A DNA stretch of 35,196 bases, taken from a virus. Positions 1 through 6,729 of the stretch are shown here, piece after piece. The notes under the pieces are model-generated. The model had not been told where the DNA came from, ran no database searches, and saw only the letters and a program-made list of their open reading frames with translations. Every line of letters begins with the position of its first letter. The stretch's first letter is position 1. The stretch is taken from the IMG/VR virus record IMGVR_UViG_3300035659_000065, positions 1-35,196 of that record, one strand, 5' to 3'. The position numbers and the translations under genes are program-made.

Positions 1-143
1 CCGACAAGGTCCTCGTGGGAGGCGCGGCGGTCAGCCCCTTCTCGGGCGACTTCGCCACGGACAACATCATGTACCGGGTCCGCCACGTCTTCGGCGGGAC
101 CCAGATGGATCCCCGGTTCACGTACTACCAGGCCGGCGCCTGA
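1..143 (+). CDS. Probable major capsid protein, C-terminal end (5' truncated)
   Basis: Only the last 46 codons are present, read in the frame starting at base 3 and ending at TGA 141-143. The tail of the protein (RHVFGGTQMDPRFTYYQ) resembles the C-termini of phage major capsid proteins. That fits the position directly before a head-tail connector gene and, if the genome is circular, directly after the prohead protease gene at the other end of the window. The protein would form the icosahedral shell. The visible part holds no diagnostic motif, so the assignment is mostly from gene order. Confidence 0.6.
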   Translation, partial: DKVLVGGAAVSPFSGDFATDNIMYRVRHVFGGTQMDPRFTYYQAGA

Positions 144-150
144 AGACCCC

Positions 151-171
151 CATCACTTTTTTGGAGTGATG
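151..171 (+). promoter_or_regulatory. Hairpin enclosing the ribosome binding site of the connector gene
   Basis: CATCACT (151-157) and AGTGATG (165-171) are perfect 7-base inverted repeats around a 7-base loop TTTTTGG. The 3' arm overlaps GGAGTGAT, the only Shine-Dalgarno-like sequence before the ATG at 176. Folding of the RNA would hide the ribosome binding site, so the connector could be translated far less than the capsid protein upstream. A role as a weak T-rich terminator or processing site is the alternative. Confidence 0.5.
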
Positions 172-175
172 CGGG

Positions 176-508
176 ATGGTCTTCACGTACGACGTCACCA
201 CGGATATCGGCAAAGTCCGGATGCTCTGCCGGGACACCGTAGCAGCCAAGGCGATCCTCACGGACGAGGAGATCGCGGTCTACCTCGAGATGGAGGGGAA
301 TGTCGTCAAGCTCGCGGCCGCCCAGGCCCTCGAGGACAAGGCCACCCAGCTCACGCTCACCTACAAGGAGGAGACGGAGGGCGACCACTCCATCTCGGGC
401 CCCAGGATGGCTGCCGATCTACGGGTAAGGGCCGCCGAACTCCGCAGGCAGGTCGAGCAGGACGGCTCTTTTGATGTCACGGAGACCGACTGGGAAACCC
501 TCGTATGA
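176..508 (+). CDS. Head-tail connector (gp6/gp15-like adaptor)
   Basis: A 110-residue mostly helical protein following the capsid gene, the usual place for the adaptor that docks under the portal ring. The N-terminal part (TDIGKVRMLCRDTVAAKAIL, then DEEIAVYLEME) has the layout of phage head-tail connector proteins: a short N-terminal helix, then LTDEEI and a long helix rich in alanine (VKLAAAQALEDKATQ). The ATG at 176 follows GGAGTGATGCGGG. An ATG at 505 overlaps its stop as ATGA, so it is probably coupled to the stopper gene. Assignment comes from size, pattern and synteny. Confidence 0.65.
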   Translation: MVFTYDVTTDIGKVRMLCRDTVAAKAILTDEEIAVYLEMEGNVVKLAAAQALEDKATQLTLTYKEETEGDHSISGPRMAADLRVRAAELRRQVEQDGSFDVTETDWETLV

Positions 509-1500
509 TGCCCCTGGATGAGGACTCCCTCCCGCACACCTGCACAATCCAGATCCGGTCGACGCTCGCCCTGAATGACTACCGGGAGAAGCTCAGGGTG
601 TGGGCGGACGACCAGGTGGACCTCATGTGCAGGTTCTACCGCAAGGAGGGCCAGCTTAGCACGATGGTCCCAGGGGAGATCCTCCCTTACGCCGTGAAGG
701 TGTTCCTGCCCCCCACGGTGGAGCTCCTCGAGGAGCAGGAGTACCGGATCGTCACTCTCACTCCCGGATACGCGGGCACCTTCCAGGTCCTCCGGGCGAG
801 CGCCATCTACGATGGGGGTGAGATCTCTCACTACGAGGCATACCTGCAGGTGATCAAGCCCACCGTGACGGAGATTACCCTCATCGAGGGAGGTGCCTCC
901 GACACCGTGTACCACCTCCACCTCGAGGGAGTCCATGCCGTGGACCCCACGGTGCAGATCCACCTCAGGAGCGACACCGCCGCGAACTGGACCGCCAACA
1001 ACCCCGTCCTGGGGATGGCCGAGATGGGATATGAGTCCGACACCGAGAAGCTCAAGATCGGAGATGGAGTGACGGCGTGGAACGCCCTCGCGTACTGGGC
1101 AGTCGGCTCGGGGGACGTCGTGGGTCCCGCAGGGGCCACCGACCATGCCGTGGCGAGGTTCGACACCGCAACCGGGAAGCTCATCCAGAACTCCCTCATG
1201 ACACTCTCCGATGCGGGGACCCCTGATATCCCTGCCGGGCAGACCTATAACCTCAACGGGGTCCCTCATGGACACTCCCTGACGAGTCTTGGCATCAAAG
1301 GATGGACCGCCATCCACTCCGACGGGGACCTCATCGCGCACGGGTTCGCGGGCAAACCCCATGTGGGAATCCGTGGCAGTGATCCCCAGGAGATCACGAC
1401 CTGTACCGTGGACGCTACGAACATCACAATCTCCATCAAGACCCCCATCGGGGAACCTGGGACCCCTCAGGAGATCTCCGTGGTGGCGGTGTACCCATGA
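505..1500 (+). CDS. Head-tail stopper fused to fibre-type (Mtd-like) domains
   Basis: A 331-residue protein of two dissimilar halves. Residues 1-117 (LPHTCTIQI, then a beta-rich stretch ending HYEAYLQVI) have the size and character of a head-completion or stopper protein, about 110 residues in most siphoviruses. Residues 150-198 (LRSDTAANWTANNP, GYESDTEKLKIGDG, TAWNALAYW) match the short fibre module shared with phage tropism-determinant and hyaluronidase N-termini. Residues 203-230 (GDVVGPAGATDHAVARFD, TGKLIQNS) match another module common in tail-fibre shafts. The fusion would place a fibre or decoration at the neck. It starts in an ATGA overlap and ends in an ATGA overlap with the next gene. 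The fibre modules are recognised from memory of recurring phage motifs. Confidence 0.6.
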   Translation: MMPLDEDSLPHTCTIQIRSTLALNDYREKLRVWADDQVDLMCRFYRKEGQLSTMVPGEILPYAVKVFLPPTVELLEEQEYRIVTLTPGYAGTFQVLRASAIYDGGEISHYEAYLQVIKPTVTEITLIEGGASDTVYHLHLEGVHAVDPTVQIHLRSDTAANWTANNPVLGMAEMGYESDTEKLKIGDGVTAWNALAYWAVGSGDVVGPAGATDHAVARFDTATGKLIQNSLMTLSDAGTPDIPAGQTYNLNGVPHGHSLTSLGIKGWTAIHSDGDLIAHGFAGKPHVGIRGSDPQEITTCTVDATNITISIKTPIGEPGTPQEISVVAVYP

Positions 1501-2921
1501 AAATAAAGAAGATTCTCGGGGCGATCCTGGTCATCCTCCTTGTGGGAGCGATGCTTCCGGGGCTCGCCATGGGGGTATCCTGGCAGGATCCCGCCATCAG
1601 GACAATCACGAAGCTTAACTGGCTCGACATGGTGAGCAACCAGACCCTCCAAGGGGTCTTCATTAACCAGAACGCATCCCGGATCCTCAAGGAGGCCGAC
1701 GACCACATCACGCTCAATCTGACGGGCACCACGGCTCTCTTCACGGGCCCAGGGGATCCCGCGCCCGGACTGGGACTCACCGACGACTACTGGCTGGACA
1801 CCCTCACGGGGTCCCTCTACAATAAGACCATCGCGGGCTGGACTCTCCAGTACACGGTCCCCACAGGGGTCACCCTTGGGGCCGTGGGGCAGCAGCAGAA
1901 TCCCCTGGATCTCTCCAATCAGAGCGCCGCGAGGAGCGGGGCCATTCTTGAGTCCGTGAATCAAGCGAACACCAACATCACGGAGGCTATGCCTCTCGCG
2001 GGGAACACGACTTTCCCGGCGACCTCCAACCCAGGCGGGATCCTGACATTCCTCGATACCCTCGGGCACTCCGTCCAGGATTCCCTCTGGACGATCGCGG
2101 GTCTCCTCCTGGAGGTCGATAACCGGAACGTCGCCAATAACACGCACTGGTTCAACGAGGGGATCCTCGCGCACCTCTTCAACGACACCTCCCTGGAGAA
2201 CAGGATCTACTTCTCCACGTGGAAGAACGGAACCTTCTTCGGGAACTGGAGCTTCCTCGCACCCTGGACGTTGGAGATGGAGACTCAGCAGGCCGCCAAC
2301 GATACCCTCACGAAGGGAGCCTCCGTGAAGCTCTGCACGGACCGCCTTGAGGAGAACCAGACCTTCATTAAGGGAGCCGCCGTGCGAGTCTGCGATGACC
2401 ACATCGGGACTAACGTCACCACGACCGCGACGATCTCCCCGATGGCGTACCAGTTTGTGGTTCCCGCCTCCGGGGGGGCCGTGTACTCTGCGCCCATTGA
2501 GGGAGCCTCCGGGAATATCTGGATCCCCATCGACTTCGATGGCACCGCCTCAGAGGCGGCGATCGTGGACGTCCCCCTCCCTGGGGACTACTCTGCGGGT
2601 TTCACGGAGACCTACTCGTGGACGGCAACATCAGCCGGGGGCGGGGGAGTCGTGTGGGGGACGGAGCTCGCGTGCATCGGGGACAACGTTGCCCTGGATG
2701 CCTCCTGGGGGACGCAGGTCCTCGTGACGGACACCTTCCAGACCTCGGGGGCCCTGCACATCTCGGGGGCCTCCGCGAGTACCACCCCCTCCGGGAGCTG
2801 CGCCGCCGGGAGGACCCTGGCGGTCCGCGTGAAGCGGATGCCCGCCGAGGCCGGGGACACCATGAGCGATGATGCAAGGTTCCTGGGGCTCCAGCTCACG
2901 TACACCAAGGCGGGGGCCTGA
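1497..2921 (+). CDS. Secreted, sequon-rich protein with beta-sandwich-like C-terminus
   Basis: A 474-residue protein with an apparent Sec signal peptide: basic start MKIKK, hydrophobic core ILGAILVILLVGAML, cleavage region LAMG near residue 26. Residues 48-308 contain fourteen N-X-S/T sequons (N48, 59, 74, 109, 141, 160, 170, 214, 229, 244, 250, 268, 287, 306), typical of an archaeal surface glycoprotein. From about residue 315 the sequence turns into glycine, serine and threonine-rich beta strands like those at the tips of virion fibres. The gene overlaps its upstream neighbour by ATGA and has ordinary codon use for this genome. Its target is unknown; a virion glycoprotein or a protein displayed on the infected cell both fit. 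Confidence 0.6.
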   Translation: MKIKKILGAILVILLVGAMLPGLAMGVSWQDPAIRTITKLNWLDMVSNQTLQGVFINQNASRILKEADDHITLNLTGTTALFTGPGDPAPGLGLTDDYWLDTLTGSLYNKTIAGWTLQYTVPTGVTLGAVGQQQNPLDLSNQSAARSGAILESVNQANTNITEAMPLAGNTTFPATSNPGGILTFLDTLGHSVQDSLWTIAGLLLEVDNRNVANNTHWFNEGILAHLFNDTSLENRIYFSTWKNGTFFGNWSFLAPWTLEMETQQAANDTLTKGASVKLCTDRLEENQTFIKGAAVRVCDDHIGTNVTTTATISPMAYQFVVPASGGAVYSAPIEGASGNIWIPIDFDGTASEAAIVDVPLPGDYSAGFTETYSWTATSAGGGGVVWGTELACIGDNVALDASWGTQVLVTDTFQTSGALHISGASASTTPSGSCAAGRTLAVRVKRMPAEAGDTMSDDARFLGLQLTYTKAGA

Positions 2922-2924
2922 GGG

Positions 2925-3074
2925 ATGAATCTCTGCACCTGGTTCGGGCTCGAGCGGAGCACACATGAAAACGAGTTCCTTAGGAAGTGCGATCATCCCG
3001 TGGGGGTCACCGAGTGTCCCATCCGGGGGGATCCCATAAACACCTGCCCCCTCGGGGGGGTGAGTGCGGGATGA
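2925..3074 (+). CDS. Small cysteine-containing protein (49 aa)
   Basis: A short gene starting at the ATG three bases after the upstream stop, with GAGGG as ribosome binding site, and ending in an ATGA overlap with the following signal-peptide gene. Cysteines lie at residues 4, 22, 31 and 41, with histidines at 14 and 24, so zinc binding or disulphides are possible. It has no signal peptide. The tight packing on both sides is the best evidence that it is real. I do not recognise the family. Confidence 0.55.
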   Translation: MNLCTWFGLERSTHENEFLRKCDHPVGVTECPIRGDPINTCPLGGVSAG

Positions 3075-4066
3075 GGAGACTCCTCAGGGTCCTCCTCCTT
3101 GTGGGGCTCCTCGCGGGGATCGCCTCTGCGGACGTGACGTTCACGAACTTCACCGCGAGCGGGAACTTCACGATCACCTCCGCCTGCATGGCCTTCGATG
3201 TCTTCGAGGCCGGCAGCGGAGGCTCCGGGTTCGAGGCCGGAGGGGGTGGGGGATATACTCTCACCACCTCTGGGATCTCTGCGGTCCTGGGGGACACCTG
3301 GATAGTAACCATCAACCCGGGAGGTACGTACCCCGCCCCCTTGAATGGTGGTCGTACCCGCATCGAGAATCTCACAATCACCCTGGACGCCCAGGGGGGC
3401 CTTGGGGCCTCCGGGGATGGTAAGGGTGGCAATGGTGGATCCGGCGGGGGCGGGTTCGGGAACCCCCTTGGGGGCCATGGAGGCACCGATGGTACCGGCG
3501 GGGAGGCCAAGAGCTACGCGGGTGGCACCGGACAGGGTACCACCACCACAGAGTTCGCGGCGGGTGGCCGCAAGTACAGCGGCGGTGGGGGCGCCATGAA
3601 TGGAGGCGCCGCCGGTGACGACACCGCAGGTGCCGGGGGCACCCAGGCTCCCCCCGTTGCGGGAGGCAATGGCGTGAATGGCCGTGGCGGTGGAGGAGGC
3701 GGTGGGTACAGTGTGGGTTACGATCCCGGTGACGGGGGGACGGGCTTTGTGAGCTTCAGGTGCACCGAGGGCGCGGCCCCCACGCCCCCTGGGGCGGCCT
3801 TCCATGCGAGTCCCCTCGTGGTGTGGCGGAACGGCACGATCCAACTTACCGACGACACCACGGGATCCCCCCTGACCTGGGACTGGTACGACCCCAACAC
3901 CGCGAATCCCTTCTTCAGTGGAAACCTCACCAACCAGAACCCGAAGGTCTTCCCGCGGACCTGGGGGTACCACTCCGTGAACCTCATCGCGTGCAACGGG
4001 GCCGGGTGCAGCACGAAGGCCTCAGGGGCCCGATACCTCTATGTGCTCCCGCCGGGAGTGATCTGA
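3071..4066 (+). CDS. Secreted glycine-rich protein with C-terminal PKD-like domain
   Basis: The start is placed at ATG 3071, which overlaps the upstream stop as ATGA and opens a clear signal peptide (MRRLLRVLLLVGLLAGIASA, cut after about residue 20). An upstream in-frame ATG at 2987 would bury that signal. The 331-residue product continues with sequons (NFT, NFT, NLT), then a long glycine-rich region over about residues 50-235 containing many GG and GGG runs. Residues 240-325 read like a PKD domain: PGAAFHASPLVVWRNG, LTWDWYDPN, NPKVFPRTWGYHSVNLIACN. PKD domains are common in surface proteins of methanogenic archaea. Likely role: an adhesive or structural protein at the cell or virion surface (inference). 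Confidence 0.65.
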   Translation: MRRLLRVLLLVGLLAGIASADVTFTNFTASGNFTITSACMAFDVFEAGSGGSGFEAGGGGGYTLTTSGISAVLGDTWIVTINPGGTYPAPLNGGRTRIENLTITLDAQGGLGASGDGKGGNGGSGGGGFGNPLGGHGGTDGTGGEAKSYAGGTGQGTTTTEFAAGGRKYSGGGGAMNGGAAGDDTAGAGGTQAPPVAGGNGVNGRGGGGGGGYSVGYDPGDGGTGFVSFRCTEGAAPTPPGAAFHASPLVVWRNGTIQLTDDTTGSPLTWDWYDPNTANPFFSGNLTNQNPKVFPRTWGYHSVNLIACNGAGCSTKASGARYLYVLPPGVI

Positions 4067-4067
4067 T

Positions 4068-4382
4068 ATGGATGGCGTGACGAGCAGCGAGTGCTACCAG
4101 CGCATGGACGATCTCCGGGGGGAGATACAGAAGTTCTGCGACTCCATCGGGGGCAAGATCGACGAGCTCAAGGACGAGGTCCACTGCCGGGAACTCCAGG
4201 CGGCCCATGAGAAGGGCGAAGCCGCCGTGGAGGTCGTCAAGGAGAAGGTCGAACGAACTCGCCAGGAATGGCTTCTGGATCACTGGAGGGACGTGGCGAT
4301 CATCGTGATCCTGGTCTTCACGGGATCCGGGAGGGTCATTGACACCCTCCCGACGATCTTAAAACTCCTCGGGAGGGGCTGA
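4068..4382 (+). CDS. Coiled-coil protein with one C-terminal membrane segment (XhlA-like layout)
   Basis: A 104-residue protein. Residues 10-70 are charged heptad-like helix (MDDLRGEIQKFCDSIGGKID, then EKGEAAVEVVKEKVERTRQE), followed by a hydrophobic stretch at about 76-88 (VAIIVILVFTGSG) and a short basic tail. This resembles XhlA/haemolysin-type phage membrane proteins that assist holins. Here it lies among secreted proteins, not next to the lysis genes, so it could instead anchor or assemble the cassette products at the membrane. The ATG comes one base after the previous stop; its own stop overlaps the next start as TGATG. Confidence 0.5.
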   Translation: MDGVTSSECYQRMDDLRGEIQKFCDSIGGKIDELKDEVHCRELQAAHEKGEAAVEVVKEKVERTRQEWLLDHWRDVAIIVILVFTGSGRVIDTLPTILKLLGRG

Positions 4383-4828
4383 TGGAGGTCTCCCTCGAGG
4401 AGCTCCAGGAGAAGTTCCAACACCTCCAGGAGGACCTCATCCCGAAGATGGCGAAGCGGATGGAGCTCCTCGCGGGAGCCGTGGAGACTGAGGCCAAGAA
4501 GAATTGCACCCTGGGGATCTCCCCCTACGACTGGATGGACTTTCCCTCCAAGCTGGGTGCCCCCGGGGCCCCATACTCGGTCGACAAGAACCCCAAGCGG
4601 GAAGTCGAGCACATGCGGGACGAGATGTACTCGGGCGTCACCGTAGACGGGAACAAGGTCGAGGGGTACGTCGGAAATCCCAAGGCGTACGCGCTCGCCG
4701 TGCATGACGGGACGGGCGTTATGCGGAAGAGACCCTTCATCTTTGACGCCATCGTCGCGAAGCGGGACGCCACCTGGGACGGGATCGCGGCAGTTATCAT
4801 CCAGAACTGCCAGGACCAGTGCGTATGA
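4382..4828 (+). CDS. HK97 gp10-like head-tail joining (neck) protein
   Basis: A 148-residue protein with the typical gp10 family layout: an N-terminal helix (LEELQEKFQHLQEDLIPKMA), a helix ending in VETEAKKN, and a C-terminal half with NPKAYALAVHDGTG followed by RKRPFIFDAIVAKRD. The family motif is tyrosine, then H-x-GT, then a basic R-x-PFI/L segment. Family members sit between the stopper and the tail terminator, the position found here. ATGA overlap with the downstream gene. Confidence 0.75.
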   Translation: MEVSLEELQEKFQHLQEDLIPKMAKRMELLAGAVETEAKKNCTLGISPYDWMDFPSKLGAPGAPYSVDKNPKREVEHMRDEMYSGVTVDGNKVEGYVGNPKAYALAVHDGTGVMRKRPFIFDAIVAKRDATWDGIAAVIIQNCQDQCV

Positions 4829-5238
4829 TCCTCGATGACCTTATCACGTTCCTCGAAGCGAACACCTCCCTGAGGACACTCCTCGGGGGCCCCGGGCGGG
4901 TCGTCGCGGGACACATCAAGCAGGGACAGGCCCTCCCGTGTGTGACCGTCGAGGATGGTGGGGGGGACTCCACGAAGCGCCCCGGGTACAGGTATTACCA
5001 GAACCGGGACCAGATGGACGTCGTCACGGTGGATGTCTGGACCCAGCAGAGCAACCAGCACCGGGCGGAGATCTGCGAGCTCCTGGACGAGCTCCTTATC
5101 CCGGGCCCCACGGGGGGCACCCTGGATGACACCTGGGGATGGGACCGGATCTCCAGGTCGATGCCCTGGGACGAGTCCCTCCGGGCGTACCATGCGGTCC
5201 TCAGGTACGCGTGCAACTACGGGATTCATGATGCGTAA
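4825..5238 (+). CDS. Tail completion/terminator protein (gp17/gpU-like)
   Basis: A 137-residue protein if started at the ATG that overlaps the previous stop as ATGA; a GTG two codons upstream is the alternative. The order is an N-terminal helix (LDDLITFLEANTSLRTLLGG), a strand with the PCVTVEDGG turn, strands around MDVVTVDVWTQQ, a helix HRAEICELLDELL and a final strand AYHAVLRYACNYG. This helix-strand order and size match tail terminator proteins, which cap the tail tube at the head side. The location between neck and tail tube genes agrees. Confidence 0.65.
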   Translation: MILDDLITFLEANTSLRTLLGGPGRVVAGHIKQGQALPCVTVEDGGGDSTKRPGYRYYQNRDQMDVVTVDVWTQQSNQHRAEICELLDELLIPGPTGGTLDDTWGWDRISRSMPWDESLRAYHAVLRYACNYGIHDA

Positions 5239-5278
5239 AACCCTTATGCGGGGAGAGAAGAGAATCTGGTGACAAAAC

Positions 5279-6058
5279 ATGGCAACATCTGAGTTTGGAA
5301 AGTTCACGGGCGTCCATGGGCTGCTCACGATCGGCGGGCCCCCCCTCGCGGACGTCCTGTTTGACATTGAGTGGAACACGGAGACCATCGTGCAGGAGAT
5401 CTCCGGCGACTACGGGGGAGAGGAGCACATCCCCGGGAAGAGGACCATTAAGACCTTTAAGGTCACGGGAGCCCTCCAGAAGGCCGAGATGCTCAGGATG
5501 ATCGGGTACGGCCTCAACGAGACCCCCATCACGGGCACAGCCGCGGTCCTGCAGGCCGCCGCGACCTTTACGGCCGGGATTCCCATCACGATCGGGACCC
5601 CCATCACGACTCCCTCGAGGGGACGGATCGCGCTCTCCGTGGCCCCTATCACGACCGGCGGGTTGGTCATCCTCTATGGAACGGACATTAACGACAACCC
5701 CGTCACGGAGATCATCGTGATCCCCAACGGATCCGTCGCGGGAACGAACTTCGACGGGTCCCAGATCTTCAAGACCGCCCCGACTGCGCTTCCCATAGGG
5801 GTCGTGGGTGCCGGGGCAAAGTTCCAGTTTGAGTCCTTGGCAGGTTCGAGCTCCTATGTATTCGGACCCCTGAAGGTATTTGACCTGATCGGGAAGGCCG
5901 AGGACGACGAGGGGAACATCTTCCAGGTCACGGCCCCCGACTGCTGGTTCAAGAACGGGGGGCTTGTCTGGAAGGGCGCCGGGACTCTTGTTCCGTGCGA
6001 CCTGGACGTGGACATGCACAAGGTCTCGGAGCTCGAAGTGGAGCTCGTGGTGGCCTGA
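5279..6058 (+). CDS. Major tail tube protein with an Ig-like insertion
   Basis: A 259-residue beta-rich protein after the tail terminator and before the chaperone pair, the position of the tail tube protein. Residues 1-95 and about 200-259 (including the final HKVSELEVELVVA) would form the tube fold. The middle, about 118-195 (GRIALSVAPITTGGLVILYG, PVTEIIVIPNGSVAG, TALPIGVVGAGAKFQFES), looks like an Ig-type decoration of the kind inserted in many tail tubes. The ATG follows GGTGAC; 40 untranslated bases precede it, the longest gap in the tail module, but I see no TATA box there. Confidence 0.7.
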   Translation: MATSEFGKFTGVHGLLTIGGPPLADVLFDIEWNTETIVQEISGDYGGEEHIPGKRTIKTFKVTGALQKAEMLRMIGYGLNETPITGTAAVLQAAATFTAGIPITIGTPITTPSRGRIALSVAPITTGGLVILYGTDINDNPVTEIIVIPNGSVAGTNFDGSQIFKTAPTALPIGVVGAGAKFQFESLAGSSSYVFGPLKVFDLIGKAEDDEGNIFQVTAPDCWFKNGGLVWKGAGTLVPCDLDVDMHKVSELEVELVVA

Positions 6059-6067
6059 GGGATCCGC

Positions 6068-6592
6068 GTGCCTCCCCTGTCCCCAGAGAAGAAGGCCACC
6101 CTCCTCAGGCAGCTCGCGGAGGATGAGCGAGAGGGGATCTTCAAGTCCCTCGAGGGCCTCAGTGAGGCAGAAGCCCTCAAGTGGGTGAACGAGATCGAGA
6201 TGCTCGAGCGCCGCACCCACAAAAGCGACGGAGCCCATGAGTTCCTGGATCTCGGACAGGGAGACCAGGTGGCGATCCGGGTGGCCCTCCCCGAGACGGA
6301 TCTCATCCTCCTCAGGACCCTTGATGCCGAGAAGGTCACCCTGACTCCGGGCGTGGACGGTGCCCGCCTGGACGAGATCGCGTGCGAACTGCTGGGGATC
6401 GTGACCGCGAACCCCATCCTCACGAAGGAATACTGGATGCGGCACCGCCAGGACGGGTACTCCCCCTCGGATGGGGCGGAGGTGATCATTGGCTTCTACG
6501 AGAGGCGGGCCCTCCGGAACCGGGAACGGAACCAGCGGCTCGCCGCTCTGGGGGCCTTTCGCGAGAAGCCCCCAGGGGCAGAACTACGCTAA
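6068..6592 (+). CDS. Tail assembly chaperone, short product (gpG-like)
   Basis: A 174-residue acidic, helical protein starting at GTG with GAGGG upstream, between tail tube and tape measure genes where siphoviruses encode their tail assembly chaperones. Its C-terminus overlaps a +1-frame reading frame that lacks a usable start (next entry). The N-terminal half is charged helix (EKKATLLRQLAEDEREGIF, EAEALKWVNEIEMLERR). The middle (ETDLILLRTLDAEKVTL, ARLDEIACELLGIVTANP, KEYWMRHRQDG) resembles domains that read tape-measure length. A small part of translation probably shifts frame near residue 168 to give a longer gpGT-like form of about 219 residues. Confidence 0.6.
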   Translation: MPPLSPEKKATLLRQLAEDEREGIFKSLEGLSEAEALKWVNEIEMLERRTHKSDGAHEFLDLGQGDQVAIRVALPETDLILLRTLDAEKVTLTPGVDGARLDEIACELLGIVTANPILTKEYWMRHRQDGYSPSDGAEVIIGFYERRALRNRERNQRLAALGAFREKPPGAELR

Positions 6593-6728
6593 CTTTCTCC
6601 ACTATTGGAGGATCAAGGATCCCCGCGAGTGGGGGGACCTCCCACCCGAGATCAAGGAGTTCATGATGGAAGCCTACAACGAAAAGATGAGTCAGATCGC
6701 GGCGATCCTCGCCCAGAAGGGACACTGA
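6573..6728 (+). CDS. gpT-like extension of the tail chaperone, made by +1 frameshift
   Basis: After base 6572 the frame +1 to the chaperone gene stays open to TGA 6726-6728 and encodes a helical tail (NYANFLHYWRIKDPREW, then PPEIKEFMMEAYNEKMSQIA). No good start codon with a ribosome binding site serves this frame; the only ATGs (from 6664) are far inside. The chaperone frame holds AAG CCC CCA GGG at 6566-6577, with a run of five C (6569-6573) where a tRNA on CCC could slip forward by one base. The join would give ...KP then QGQNYANF. This is the standard G/GT recoding layout, with +1 (or -2) in place of the -1 shift of lambda. Confidence 0.6.
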   Translation, partial: QGQNYANFLHYWRIKDPREWGDLPPEIKEFMMEAYNEKMSQIAAILAQKGH

Positions 6729-6729
6729 C

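Noticed and set aside
505-1500. Diversity-generating retroelement suggested by the Mtd-like module
   Set aside because: No reverse transcriptase, template repeat or adenine-biased variable repeat was found in the window.
2987-3070. Longer N-terminus for the glycine-rich protein
   Set aside because: It would place 28 hydrophilic residues before a good signal peptide and overlap the cysteine microprotein gene.
4068-4382. Coiled-coil membrane protein called as holin
   Set aside because: Only one membrane segment and no endolysin neighbour; the three-segment protein at 22362 is a better candidate.
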